A stretch of DNA of 64,000 nucleotides from Cellvibrio sp. PSBB006 (GCF_002162135.1 NZ_CP021382.1:2540001-2604000), one strand, 5' to 3'; shown: positions 8,287-17,047, counted from the stretch's first letter. Made by a program: numbers and translations. Notes: generated from the sequence alone by a model not told the origin.

Positions 8287-9308
8287 GGCTGAACCTGCCC
8301 GGCCGGCTGGCTCGTAAGGAACTGGCTTGTAAAGAAATTGGAGGGCGGCAGAAAATCCGGCTGCACCAGATGGTCCACAGCGGGCGCACGACGGAGTAAC
8401 TGGCGTTGCACCATAAAATCCGCCAGCTCGCCGGCGACGCGGACCAGTTCCGGTCGACTGCCGTTCAGCAAACGGTGGTTGTCACCGAGGGACGGCACGC
8501 GAATACCAGCCATCATCGTCGCCACCTGTTCCGCTGATACACCAAGATAGGGCGCAATACGCGCGTAGGCGTCATCCGGCGACTGTTGCAGATAATCCAG
8601 CGCCCGGAAGTGCGCCTTCAGCAATGCCTGCAATTGGGGACGATAACGATTCATCAACTCCTTGCGCACCACCAGGACATCGAGAACACGGCCGGGAATT
8701 GCACGGCTGTCGTAGAGGCGCAACCCGCCCTCATCCAACAACACGGTCGAGACGGGTTCAAAGGTCACCACCACGTCCACCTCACCCCGGCGGTAGGCGG
8801 CCAGATGTTCGTTGACGGTCATGGACACCAATTGGATATCGGTGACCGATAATGCCGCTTCCGTTAACAGGGCATCGAGCATGACGCCACCCACGGTGGC
8901 ATTTTCCACGGCTATACGTTTGCCGCGTATATGCTGCAATGTTGTGATGGCCGGCCGGGCAATGACAGCATCCGCACCCAGGGAATAATCCATGACCAGC
9001 ACCACGTTCAGGTCCACGCCTTCGTGTATCAGGGTCAAGGCGGAATCGAGGGTAATGGTCGCGGCCGCAACCGTCCCGTTGCGCAGGGCCGAGGCGATCT
9101 GGCTGGTGTTGACCAGTTCCACCAACCGGATGTCCGGCTCATTGAGATATTCCAGGCTCTGCGCCAGATGCAGGGTTTCATAACCGGGCCAGGGCAAGGT
9201 TGCCACCCGCAGGGGATCGCGCGTCGATGGACCACAGGCCATCAGGACCAGTGCCAGAAGCAGGCCGCTTATACGCGCGAAGACAGAAAACAACAATGTG
9301 CAATACAT
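8283..9308 (-). CDS. Solute-binding lipoprotein (SsuA/NMT1/THI5-like), coupled to the c-di-GMP sensor
   Basis: The 341-aa form starts at ATG 9308, giving a clean lipoprotein signal (SGLLLALVLMAC, Cys25). An in-frame TTG at 9353 would add 15 polar residues before it and is unlikely. The mature part (PLRVATLPWPGYETLHLAQ, a TSQIASALRNGTVAAATITLDSAL segment, GADAVIARPAI, LQHIRGKRIAVE, EVDVVVTFEPV) is typical of the nitrate/sulfonate/taurine-type substrate-binding family. No ABC permease or ATPase accompanies it. Instead its stop overlaps the start of the GGDEF/EAL gene (ATGA), which points to a role as periplasmic co-sensor anchored at the inner or outer membrane. The C-terminal ~25 residues (FFTSQFLTSQPAGQ) look unstructured. 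Ligand unknown. Confidence 0.85.
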   Translation of the reverse strand: MYCTLLFSVFARISGLLLALVLMACGPSTRDPLRVATLPWPGYETLHLAQSLEYLNEPDIRLVELVNTSQIASALRNGTVAAATITLDSALTLIHEGVDLNVVLVMDYSLGADAVIARPAITTLQHIRGKRIAVENATVGGVMLDALLTEAALSVTDIQLVSMTVNEHLAAYRRGEVDVVVTFEPVSTVLLDEGGLRLYDSRAIPGRVLDVLVVRKELMNRYRPQLQALLKAHFRALDYLQQSPDDAYARIAPYLGVSAEQVATMMAGIRVPSLGDNHRLLNGSRPELVRVAGELADFMVQRQLLRRAPAVDHLVQPDFLPPSNFFTSQFLTSQPAGQVQP

Positions 9309-9690
9309 CAACTGGGCATCCCTGGGATTAATGGTGATGGCTCCGCCGGACAAACTGTCCGCTGCTATTTACTCTAGCACTTCCGCCCCTTGGCGGCCGG
9401 ATTCCTGCACACCGGTCATGCCGCCCGATCCCTTACCTGTCGCCATGAGAGCACATTTCCCCAAACGCTATAGAAAAATGTCTTAAGCGAGGATATTAAC
9501 CCGTTGTTTACTGCCGCCACCGGCGTCTTCCGGGGTTTCGGCAAGCCTGAAAAAATGCAGAATTTTGCGGGAGATTTTTGCGTAAATGCCCTCATCCGGC
9601 GGGCCGTGTAGATTCAGATAATATGATTGTAATCGCCCAACCAAGGCGATATGCTTGCGCAATTCCACGCTCTGTTACGGACAATGTTTT
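9309..9690. other. Divergent intergenic region between the sensor operon and the GntR gene
   Basis: About 380 bp holding the promoters of two divergent units. The only pattern I see is a half-site ATTGTA at 9626-9631 within ATGATTGTAATC, about 60 nt before the GntR start. It resembles one arm of the proposed local operator, so weak autoregulation is possible. No small gene is convincing here. Confidence 0.4.
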
Positions 9691-10419
9691 ATGTCTATTC
9701 TCGATAGAAATTTCAATCTCTCACAGCGTATGACACAGGAGTTGGGTCGTCAGATTGTCTGTGGTGTTTACGATAAAAATGAAAGTCTGCCCACTGAAGC
9801 AGAACTGTGCGAAAAATTCGGTGTGAGCCGCAGCGCAGTGCGCGAAGCGGTGAAGATGCTGTCTGCCAAAGGCTTGATCTCCAGCAAGCCGCGCCAGGGC
9901 ATTCGCATTCAGCCTGAGGAACAGTGGAATATTTTCGATACGGATTTATTGCGTTGGTCTCTGGAAAGCAATCCTTCGATGAAAGTGTTGAAGGAGTTTT
10001 TGCAGATGCGTATTGCGATCGAGCCGGAAGCGGCATCACTTGCAGCGCGTTATGCGACGCCGGAAAAAATCGATGCGATTGAAGCGGCGCTCGAACGCAT
10101 GAAGGCGGCGGGCGATAATATGGAGGCTGAGCTGGAGGCGGATATCGCGTTTCATGTCAGTATTCTTTATGCGAGCCAGAATCGTTTTTATATTCGTCTG
10201 CGTGATTTTATTCAGACGGCGTTGCGTGTGAGTATTCGCCATACAAGTCCGATCAAGGCGAACCATGAGGGTGTGGTGGAGGATCATGCGAAGGTGTTTA
10301 ATGCGATCAAAAATCGCAACGCGGAGCGTGCGAAGCATTCTATGTTGTTGTTGATTGATGAGGCGTTGAATTTTATTGAAGAGGAATTGGTGGCGCGGGA
10401 GCAGAACGCTTCTAACTAG
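9691..10419 (+). CDS. GntR-family (FadR subfamily, FCD domain) transcriptional regulator of the arabinan locus
   Basis: A 242-aa regulator: winged helix-turn-helix at ~15-75 (LPTEAELCEKFGVSRSAVREAVKMLSAKGL, then SKPRQGIRI), then an all-helical FCD ligand-binding domain with the usual metal-type Asp/His positions (ADIAFHVSI, HEGVVEDHAKVF, KHSMLLLI). FCD regulators typically bind sugar acids or related metabolites and repress nearby catabolic genes. I choose ATG 9691; an in-frame TTG at 9655 would add 12 residues without a family counterpart. No AraC or LacI protein lies in the window, so this is the likely controller of the adjacent genes, and the palindromes upstream of them match the FadR-family consensus. 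The effector is unknown. Confidence 0.88.
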   Translation: MSILDRNFNLSQRMTQELGRQIVCGVYDKNESLPTEAELCEKFGVSRSAVREAVKMLSAKGLISSKPRQGIRIQPEEQWNIFDTDLLRWSLESNPSMKVLKEFLQMRIAIEPEAASLAARYATPEKIDAIEAALERMKAAGDNMEAELEADIAFHVSILYASQNRFYIRLRDFIQTALRVSIRHTSPIKANHEGVVEDHAKVFNAIKNRNAERAKHSMLLLIDEALNFIEEELVAREQNASN

Positions 10420-10446
10420 ATTGTTGATGAACGGACTTCGTAGTTC

Positions 10447-10552
10447 GTTTGTCATTAGGGCTTCTGTTTCGAAAGCGCATGAATACATCCCTGTAGCTCC
10501 CTCAAGTCATCCCTGACTTGAGGGTTTCGAAACAGAAGCCCTAACGCCAAAC
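10447..10552 (+). repeat. 106-nt structured repeat, family R, copy R1
   Basis: Perfect 20-bp inverted arms at 10455-10474 and 10525-10544 (TTAGGGCTTCTG followed by TTTCGAAA), closed outside by GTTTG/CAAAC (10447-10451, 10548-10552) across a 3-nt mismatch. Inside are an 11-bp hairpin with a TCCC loop (10499-10524) and a short TACA-TCCC-TGTA hairpin (10484-10495), so either strand could fold as a three-way junction. Two further copies of exactly the same length lie at 45929-46034 and 47275-47380. Confidence 0.9.
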
Positions 10553-10579
10553 TCGTATTGTGCCAAAGTCATCAAAAGT

Positions 10580-10609
10580 AAGGGCGTTTATCTTGCGATA
10601 AACGCCCTT
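10580..10609. terminator. Bidirectional Rho-independent terminator
   Basis: AAGGGCGTTTATC / GATAAACGCCCTT forms a perfect 13-bp stem with loop TTGC, followed by TTTTATTT on the + strand; on the - strand the tract is ACTTTTG. It lies between the GntR gene (+) and the GH43-CBM13 gene (-) and probably ends both. Confidence 0.9.
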
Positions 10610-10676
10610 TTTATTTGCTCAGAATTTTTTCTAATTAACCGGGATGCATACACGCTTCACATCCCGGAGAGAAACA

Positions 10677-12530
10677 TTACTCCACCGCCCTCAATTGAAA
10701 CGTTTGGCAAATGGTATCCAACGCTGGGGCTTGGGCCAGGTTGGTGCCATTGGCCAAACCGCAATGCGCCAGGTCCATGACTTGTTGGCTGTGGCGAGCG
10801 ACAAGACGTTGGGTGCCGTTGGGTAGGTGCTCGATGCGCCATTGGCTGTTATTGCCGGTGCATTTGTTGAGCGAGATATTGGCTCCGGCGACGACTGCAG
10901 ATTTTTCTACGGCTAGACACGCACCGTTGTCCGAGTGGATTTCAAAATAGCCGGCGTCGGTGGGGTTGAATGACCATTGTTGGCAGGCGTCGTTGCGCCA
11001 TTCGGATTGGGTGAGGTTGGCGGTGGGGTTTTTTGTGCAGTCTTCGGCGGTTAGCATCTTGCCGCTTTGTACGCTGGCGATGGCGACTTTGCCGATGGGT
11101 TGTGCGCGCCATTGGTCGCAATGTTCCGCGGTGCAGTTTTCGGCGGTTAATGCGGATTGCGTTGCGCGGTTGACGAGGCGTAACCAGCCGTCGGCTTGCG
11201 CTTCGAGTTTCCATTCCTGGCAGTTGGCGTTGGTCCAGGGTGATAGCTGTATTTCTTGCGCAGAACATTGGCTGAGGAAATTGCCGGTGGCGTTGTGGGC
11301 GAGGCGGAAGTAGCCGTCACTGGTGTAGTCGAGTACCCATTGCGCGGTGTCGCCCTGGCAGGCGGCGTTTAATTGATTGCCGGCTTTGACTAGGCATTGA
11401 TTGCTGCTGCGATTGACCAGTTGATATTCCGCGCCCAACACACGCGTGGTCAGTGGGCCGTTTTCGCCGGACGGTAAAACAACGGGTGTGCCTTCGGCAA
11501 CCGGTTCACCAAATTTTGGGGTGCCGTCTGTGTTCCAGGTAAATTTTTGGGCGCGCACGGAGCGCGTTGCGCTGCAACCGTGTTTGGGTGATGAGTTGCC
11601 GTGGTAGACGATCCAGTCTTCTGTGCCGTCCGGGGATTTAAAGAAGCCGTTGTGGCCCGGTGCGTATACACCGTTGGCGGTTTGGAAGACCGGCTCGGCG
11701 GATTTTTTCCAGGATTCCGGTTTCATCGGGTCGTCGCCTACCAACTCAAGTTGGCCCAATTTGTAATCCGGGGTATCACAAAAACTTGCGGAATAAATCA
11801 CAAAGGTTTTGCCGTTGTGTTTAAGAATTTCTGCACCTTCCGTTACCTTGCGACCGCTCTGTTCCCAGTCGTAGGTCGGGCGTGTTAATACCATGCGCGG
11901 TCCGGTGATGGTCCAGGGATTGCTCATCTCGGAGATAAAATTTAATTGCTCATCGCCGACCCATTCGGACCACAGTAAATACAATTTATCTTTGTGTTGA
12001 AAATAGGTGCCGTCGATATTCCAGCTGTTGGGCATAGGTGAGCCTTTGTATTCGTATGGTCCCAACGGATCATCGCCCACACTTTCAATCACACTTAAAT
12101 GTTGGTGATCGAGTGTGCCGTCCTGGCCGGATGTATACATCACGTACCAACGCCAACCGTTCGGACCTTTGAGGCGATGAAACTCAAACGCCCAAAAATT
12201 ACAGCAACGTTCAAATTCTGTGTGTGACCAGATGTTGATCGGTGTTGCAGTCGCCAAGCCGGATAAGGTTGGTGATTTGCGCATGACCAATTGCGATGTC
12301 CAGGTGGTCGTCGTGAGATAATAATTGCCCTGGTAATATTCCAGCCAGGGATCGGCGCCGTTGCTGAATAATGGATTGGTAAAGGTTGTCGGTTTACTAT
12401 CAGTCTGTGAATTTTTTGTTTTTGGTGCGTCAGCGGTATTGCCCGCACAGCCCGACAATATCAGTGATAGCGTCAGTAATAACAATGGCAGGGGCAGGCC
12501 CCGCTTTTTAAACTTCTCAACAAGGTTCAT
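10677..12530 (-). CDS. GH43 glycosidase lipoprotein with C-terminal ricin-type (CBM13) lectin domain
   Basis: A 617-aa exported lipoprotein (lipobox LSGC, Cys28) with a GH43 five-bladed beta-propeller at ~48-365. The expected catalytic triad is visible: D60 in NGADPW, D173 in NIDGTYF and E231 in VTEGAE. This subgroup (ERCCNFWAFEFH, DGTYFQHKDKLYLLWSEW, YAPGHNGFF) is usually exo-acting alpha-L-arabinofuranosidase. Residues ~380-617 contain about six Q-W-type repeats (ACQGDTAQW, NCQEW, HCDQW, ACQQW, NNSQW), i.e. two ricin-B-type carbohydrate-binding folds that could hold the enzyme on arabinan or galactan. It follows the GH97 gene by 45 bp, so the two form an operon. Ribosome site GGAGA. The fine substrate is inferred from context. 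Confidence 0.88.
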   Translation of the reverse strand: MNLVEKFKKRGLPLPLLLLTLSLILSGCAGNTADAPKTKNSQTDSKPTTFTNPLFSNGADPWLEYYQGNYYLTTTTWTSQLVMRKSPTLSGLATATPINIWSHTEFERCCNFWAFEFHRLKGPNGWRWYVMYTSGQDGTLDHQHLSVIESVGDDPLGPYEYKGSPMPNSWNIDGTYFQHKDKLYLLWSEWVGDEQLNFISEMSNPWTITGPRMVLTRPTYDWEQSGRKVTEGAEILKHNGKTFVIYSASFCDTPDYKLGQLELVGDDPMKPESWKKSAEPVFQTANGVYAPGHNGFFKSPDGTEDWIVYHGNSSPKHGCSATRSVRAQKFTWNTDGTPKFGEPVAEGTPVVLPSGENGPLTTRVLGAEYQLVNRSSNQCLVKAGNQLNAACQGDTAQWVLDYTSDGYFRLAHNATGNFLSQCSAQEIQLSPWTNANCQEWKLEAQADGWLRLVNRATQSALTAENCTAEHCDQWRAQPIGKVAIASVQSGKMLTAEDCTKNPTANLTQSEWRNDACQQWSFNPTDAGYFEIHSDNGACLAVEKSAVVAGANISLNKCTGNNSQWRIEHLPNGTQRLVARHSQQVMDLAHCGLANGTNLAQAPALDTICQTFQLRAVE

Positions 12531-12575
12531 TCTGTTTTCTCCACAACAGTATTCAATTGCATTTGGATTTAATTT

Positions 12576-14498
12576 TTATTCAAAGACCATCACAAAACCA
12601 CCAGCCGGCTGCATGGTCAGCGCTACATTAGTTGATGCACTCACCGGCCGTTTTACAAACGAGCGCGGCTGAGCATCGTCTTCAATGACATAACCCGTTT
12701 TATCGCCGATAAACGCCAGATCCAGGTTGAGGGTTTTCGTTTGTTGCTCGCCATTGATACCTGCAACAAACCAGGTATCACCCGCCTTGCGTGCAATAAC
12801 AACGGACTTACCGGGATAACCATCAACAAATTTCACTGCATCCCAACGCGCAGGAACCTCGCGCATAAATTCTTTAACAAAGTAAGGCACGGTGGCCATG
12901 CCTTCCGGCGTTTCCACAATATGCTGAATACCGGAGAGAAAAATAATCGGCAGGGCTAATTGAAAACCGTTGCTGGTTTTGCGTTCGATATTGGGAATGT
13001 CATGGAATACGGTGGGCGTAAAATCCATGGGGTCAAACGCATTGCGGGTGAAGGGCAATATGCTGGCGTGACTGGCTTCCAGATCCGCCGTCTCCTGGCT
13101 AAAGGTAATCATCTCGAAGCCTTTCACCGACTCCATGGTCATCATGTGTGGATAGGTGCGTTGCAAACCGCGTGGCAAGGAAGAACCGTGATAGTTCACC
13201 AGCAGTTCATACTGCGCGGCATCTTTCAGGATGTCGTTGTAATACTGCATCATCGACTGACCGTCGCCCGCGAAGAAATCAATCTTCACGCCTTTAATAC
13301 CGATTTCTTGTAACCGACTGAATTCCTGCTGGCGCTGCTCATGGGTTAATAACGCACTCTTGGGTGTGTACTCTGTTTTATTCCAGGCACCGGAGGAGTT
13401 GTACCACACCAGCAAGCCGACATTTTTTTTGGCCGCGTAGTCCACCAGTTCCTTGATTTTTTCATAACCGATCTTGCGGTCCCAATCGGCATCCACCAGG
13501 GTGTAAGGCCAATTCATATCCGCTGCGTAATCAATAAATTCTTTTTGGACGTCGTACACCGTGGCGTCGTCTTTTAATAAACCCCAACTCCAGGACGCGA
13601 TGCCCGGCTTAACAAAATCCGTGTTCATCTCAATGGTTGGCGCGGCGAGATCCGTGCCCAGCGTAGATTCCATAATCGTGGCCAAGGAACCCACCGTGAT
13701 GATGCGCCAGGGCGACGCAAACGGCAGCGTGGATTGTGCAAGCAATGCGCCGCCGGTAAAAACTTCCGGTGCCATGGGCGTGCCGATTTTGTACTCGCCA
13801 CCCTCGGCCTGTTGTTGCAGACGCGACGCGTGGTATGTGCCGTTCATATCGGTTTCGGTTATCAAGAGCCAGGCATCACCGGCGTTAAATAATGCCGGAA
13901 ATACCCAGCCCGCTTCCGTCGGTGCAGCGGTCCCCGCCGGGATAGCCATCTGGTAATGCTCTTCATAGGAGGGATTGGTGTTCATCCAACCGGTTTGTGC
14001 CACCGCAATGGGCTGCAACCAGGCGAGACTTTCTTTCGGCAGTGCAAAAGAGGTGGTTTCCCGCAGCACTTGTTTAACATCATCCGACTCGCCGGGGAAT
14101 GCATAACGAAAAGCCACACCATCATCAGAGACTCGGAAGATAATCTTCAACTCACGCCCCTCGGCATTGGCGAAGGTGAACGTCTGCTCATTGGCGGTAT
14201 AGGTTATCTGACGCTGCTTACCGGCCCACAGCTCGTAACTGTCGCTGATGGTCTCGATGGGCGATGCACTTTTCAGGGTCAGGTCGCGGGTGAAGTCGCT
14301 GTCGTTAAGCGCAATGCCCAACTGCGATGCTTGCAGTACTTCCGCATTCTGGTAGGTGATTGAATAGCCGGGGGCCGACTGGTTGTCGAGAAATACATCG
14401 ACACGAATCCTGTTGTCAGGACTGCTTAATGAAACCGGCTTTTGCCCATTACATCCCCACAGACACAACGCGATCAGGCTGACGATCAAGACTTTCAT
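12576..14498 (-). CDS. GH97 glycoside hydrolase lipoprotein (retaining type; alpha-galactosidase or beta-L-arabinopyranosidase-like)
   Basis: A 640-aa lipoprotein (LWGC, Cys16) spanning a complete GH97: N-terminal beta-sandwich (SPDNRIRVDVFLDNQ), central (beta/alpha)8 barrel (LVDADWD, NVGLLVWYNSSGAWN, GVKIDFFAGD) and C-terminal beta-sandwich. Asp407 in GVKIDFF matches the nucleophile of retaining GH97 enzymes, unlike the inverting SusB type that uses Glu there; E456/E462 are acid/base candidates. Retaining GH97 enzymes act on alpha-galactosides, and because L-arabinopyranose is the C6-lacking analogue of galactose, an arabinan locus suggests terminal beta-L-arabinopyranosyl removal. First gene of an operon with the GH43-CBM13 gene. 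An operator-like palindrome lies at 14549-14565. Confidence 0.88.
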   Translation of the reverse strand: MKVLIVSLIALCLWGCNGQKPVSLSSPDNRIRVDVFLDNQSAPGYSITYQNAEVLQASQLGIALNDSDFTRDLTLKSASPIETISDSYELWAGKQRQITYTANEQTFTFANAEGRELKIIFRVSDDGVAFRYAFPGESDDVKQVLRETTSFALPKESLAWLQPIAVAQTGWMNTNPSYEEHYQMAIPAGTAAPTEAGWVFPALFNAGDAWLLITETDMNGTYHASRLQQQAEGGEYKIGTPMAPEVFTGGALLAQSTLPFASPWRIITVGSLATIMESTLGTDLAAPTIEMNTDFVKPGIASWSWGLLKDDATVYDVQKEFIDYAADMNWPYTLVDADWDRKIGYEKIKELVDYAAKKNVGLLVWYNSSGAWNKTEYTPKSALLTHEQRQQEFSRLQEIGIKGVKIDFFAGDGQSMMQYYNDILKDAAQYELLVNYHGSSLPRGLQRTYPHMMTMESVKGFEMITFSQETADLEASHASILPFTRNAFDPMDFTPTVFHDIPNIERKTSNGFQLALPIIFLSGIQHIVETPEGMATVPYFVKEFMREVPARWDAVKFVDGYPGKSVVIARKAGDTWFVAGINGEQQTKTLNLDLAFIGDKTGYVIEDDAQPRSFVKRPVSASTNVALTMQPAGGFVMVFE

Positions 14499-14548
14499 CC
14501 GCTTTTCCTTCTTATTAATGGATTGATACCGGAGCCATATCGGCTCAA

Positions 14549-14565
14549 TATTTATAATATAATAT
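14549..14565. promoter_or_regulatory. Candidate GntR operator before the GH97-GH43 operon
   Basis: The right arm TATAATAT differs by one base from the TACAATAT half-site; the left arm is weaker (TATTTATA). It is centred about 60 bp upstream of the GH97 start. This is the least certain of the seven sites. Confidence 0.45.
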
Positions 14566-14723
14566 TCAAATTTTATAGTGGATGATCACTCGATGCCAGT
14601 GTTTCACGAGTAAATTTATGTTGGGGAGGGGGAAGAGGGTTCTTTGCCCGCGGATGGGAGCAAGGCACTGTAGGGAGTGGCGGCGTAGTCCGTGCCGCTG
14701 GGGCATTCTGTGGAGTATGTGGT

Positions 14724-14751
14724 GTCGGATTACGCCTACGGCTAATCCGAC
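14724..14751. repeat. REP-like hairpin TCGGATTA...TAATCCGA, copy C1
   Basis: TCGGATTACGCC, a short loop, then GGCTAATCCGA forms an imperfect hairpin just downstream of the aldose epimerase stop. The same sequence recurs at 18229-18312 (two head-to-head units) and 41605-41643. Position suggests a 3'-end REP element that may also end or protect the transcript. Confidence 0.8.
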
Positions 14752-14767
14752 CCAGGGTTGGCCAAAT

Positions 14768-15829
14768 TTATTGCACCAGAAATTTAAATATCGTACGACT
14801 ACTATAAACCTCACCCGGCCGTAAGATTGTCGATGGAAAATCCGGCTGATTAGGCGAGTCCGGAAAATGTTGTGGCTCCAGACAAAAACCTGTGCGGTAT
14901 GCGTAGGTTTTTCCTTTACCGGTCAAACTGCCATCGAGGAAGTTTCCGGAATAAAATTGCACGCCGGGCTCTTCGGTATATACCTCCAACACTCGCCCGG
15001 TTGTACTTTCTGTAGCGCGCGCCGCCAGTGTTAATTTTTCGGGTGCAGCTTTGTTTAACACAAAGTTATGATCGTAACCCAGGCCACAGCGCAATTGCTC
15101 ATCGTCCTGATTAATATCCGCGCCGATTTTTTTTGCTGTTCTGAAATCAAATGGTGTGTCAGCGACTGCTTGCGACCCGCCCAAAGGAATCTGGGTATCA
15201 TCAATCGGCGTAAATGCATCCGCATTGATCATCAACTCATGCTGCAAAATATCGTCCTGCCCCGCAAGATTAAAATAACTGTGCTGCGTTAAGTTGATCG
15301 GTGTCGCCTGGTCAGTGGTCGCATGATAATCCACCAGGATTTCATCTTCATTGGTCAGCGTATAGGTCACGGTAACCGACAGATTTCCCGGATACCCCTG
15401 ATCGCCATCGCGACTGAGATAAAACAATTTCAGCCCCACGTGAGTGTCAGCAGTAAACGGCGTTGCTTCCCACACCACTTTGTCAAAACCGGTCACACCA
15501 CCGTGCAGATGATTCTCACCATTATTGGTTGCCAGTTGATAGGTTTTACCATCCAACTCAAAACGCCCTTTGGCCAGGCGGTTACCGAAGCGACCGATTA
15601 ATGCGCCGAAATAGGGTGACGCTTGCAGGTAGGGTTCCAGCTCATCAAAGCCCAGTGCTACGTCGGCGAACTCACCCTGGCGATCCAGGGTTTTAATATG
15701 GGTGATGATACCGCCGAAATTAATAATGCCGATCTCCATGCCAGACGTATTGGTCAGCGTGTACAGGTTAACGGTTTCACCTGCAGGGGTAGTGCCAAAA
15801 AAAAACGTGGAAATAGCGGGTTTTGACAT
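14768..15829 (-). CDS. galM: Aldose 1-epimerase (mutarotase)
   Basis: Interconverts alpha and beta anomers of aldoses such as L-arabinose and galactose, feeding the isomerase or kinase. The 353-aa protein covers the usual family length and carries the active-site signatures: NGENHLHGGVTGFDKVVWEA (first His region), TPINLTQHSYFNLAG (second His) and EPGVQFYSGNFLDG (catalytic Glu region). No signal peptide, so cytoplasmic. Start ATG at 15829 with GGAAGC upstream. It sits between the GH97 operon and a GH43 gene, all on the - strand, but the 269-bp gap to GH97 contains a REP-like repeat and a new operator, so it is probably its own unit or the end of the GH43 transcript. Confidence 0.95.
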   Translation of the reverse strand: MSKPAISTFFFGTTPAGETVNLYTLTNTSGMEIGIINFGGIITHIKTLDRQGEFADVALGFDELEPYLQASPYFGALIGRFGNRLAKGRFELDGKTYQLATNNGENHLHGGVTGFDKVVWEATPFTADTHVGLKLFYLSRDGDQGYPGNLSVTVTYTLTNEDEILVDYHATTDQATPINLTQHSYFNLAGQDDILQHELMINADAFTPIDDTQIPLGGSQAVADTPFDFRTAKKIGADINQDDEQLRCGLGYDHNFVLNKAAPEKLTLAARATESTTGRVLEVYTEEPGVQFYSGNFLDGSLTGKGKTYAYRTGFCLEPQHFPDSPNQPDFPSTILRPGEVYSSRTIFKFLVQ

Positions 15830-15994
15830 GAAAAAGCTTCCGGGAAGGTCGTGGAGGAGCGGTATTCTACTGGCAATAGGTTTTAATGACTACAAGAAAA
15901 CACGCCGCTCATTAGCGTGAACAATATCGTCAGCGACATTATTTGACGATAACAGTGAGCCGCGATAAACGACTCACTGCAAGGTCTGTGGAAA

Positions 15995-17047
15995 TTATTC
16001 GACAAGCGGCTGCCAGGTTTCCGCGTCACTTAAATCCTGTCCAAAATTCGGCATACCATCCTTGTCCCACAACAACCGACGCACATAGGTGTGGCGATTC
16101 GGATCGGTTAGCGGCGTGCCTTTAAGGTCACGATAATCCCGCGCATGGTAAATCATGACATCGGTCTTACCATCGTCCGCCAGAGTAAAACTGTTGTGCC
16201 CTGGCCCGAAACGTTGCAACGCTTCCTGAGTAAAAAATACCGGCTGTGCGGATTTATGCCAGGAAGCCGGATCGAGCAGATCGGCACCCACATCCGCCCA
16301 CAATAAACCCATGGCGTAATTGTGATCGGTGGCGCTGGCAGAATAGGTAACAAAAATTTTATCGTTACGAATTAATACTGCTGCACCCTCATTCACTTTG
16401 TAACCGATAATTTCCCAAGGCAACTCCGGTCGCGTCAACATCACTTCATGTTCATGCAATTCTGTGGGGCTTTTCATCTCGGCAATATAAAGGGCCGAAT
16501 TAAATTTTTCTTCAGGATCTTTCTGCGCCCAAATCAAATAACGCTTATTGCGATGCGCAAAATGAGTAGCGTCAAGAGAAAAAGAATCGCGCTGGGTTTT
16601 AATACGTCCCAACTCCTGCCACTCGCCGTCCGGGGGGTTAGCCGAGGTGTTCGCCAAAACATACATGCGAATAAGCCAGGGTTGCTCGGCCTCACCGGCG
16701 GCAAAATAGATATACCAGATACCATCAATACGGTGTAGCTCCGGCGCCCAGATATTTGCACCCATCTCGCCCGTGGCATGTATGCGCCAGACAACCTGCG
16801 GCTCAGCATCAGCCAGACCTTGCAATGAATTTGCCTGCCGCATTTCTATTTGGTCAAAGGACGGGGAGGTAGCGATAAAAAAGTATTGGCCGTTATCGTG
16901 ACGGTACACCCAAGGGTCAGCGCGTTGCGGGATCAAGGGCTGGGGGGCGGCCGCCGTAGCTTGGCGCGGCGGTGTGTTGCCGCAGCCGACAATCAGGCAG
17001 CAGACTATCGATAGACAGAAGGCGAACAGCGCCGCAGGGATTTTCAT
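15995..17047 (-). CDS. GH43 alpha-L-arabinofuranosidase-like lipoprotein
   Basis: 350 aa from ATG 17047, giving a textbook lipoprotein signal (CLSIVCCLIVGC, Cys22); an in-frame ATG at 17074 would add 9 residues ahead of it. Single GH43 domain with the triad in QRADPWVY, SLDATHFAHRNKRYLIWAQKD and VNEGAAVLIRND. Its closest relative in the window is the cytoplasmic GH43 at 38264-39235: both share YSASATD, NYAMGLLWAD, LLDPASWHKS and GPGHNSFTL. The pair look like one enzyme made for two compartments, exported and cytosolic. Divergent from the Arb43A-like gene at 17202, with one operator-like palindrome between them. Confidence 0.88.
   Translation of the reverse strand: MKIPAALFAFCLSIVCCLIVGCGNTPPRQATAAAPQPLIPQRADPWVYRHDNGQYFFIATSPSFDQIEMRQANSLQGLADAEPQVVWRIHATGEMGANIWAPELHRIDGIWYIYFAAGEAEQPWLIRMYVLANTSANPPDGEWQELGRIKTQRDSFSLDATHFAHRNKRYLIWAQKDPEEKFNSALYIAEMKSPTELHEHEVMLTRPELPWEIIGYKVNEGAAVLIRNDKIFVTYSASATDHNYAMGLLWADVGADLLDPASWHKSAQPVFFTQEALQRFGPGHNSFTLADDGKTDVMIYHARDYRDLKGTPLTDPNRHTYVRRLLWDKDGMPNFGQDLSDAETWQPLVE

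Noticed and set aside
9353..9655. Longer TTG-initiated starts for the binding lipoprotein (9353) and GntR regulator (9655)
   Set aside because: Both put polar, non-family residues before a normal signal peptide or DNA-binding domain that begins at an in-frame ATG.
10447..10552. Reading the R repeats as integron attC sites
   Set aside because: They fold from one strand like attC, but lack the paired RYYYAAC/GTTRRRY core sites (R3 has no GTT core), and no cassette-like array or integrase is visible.
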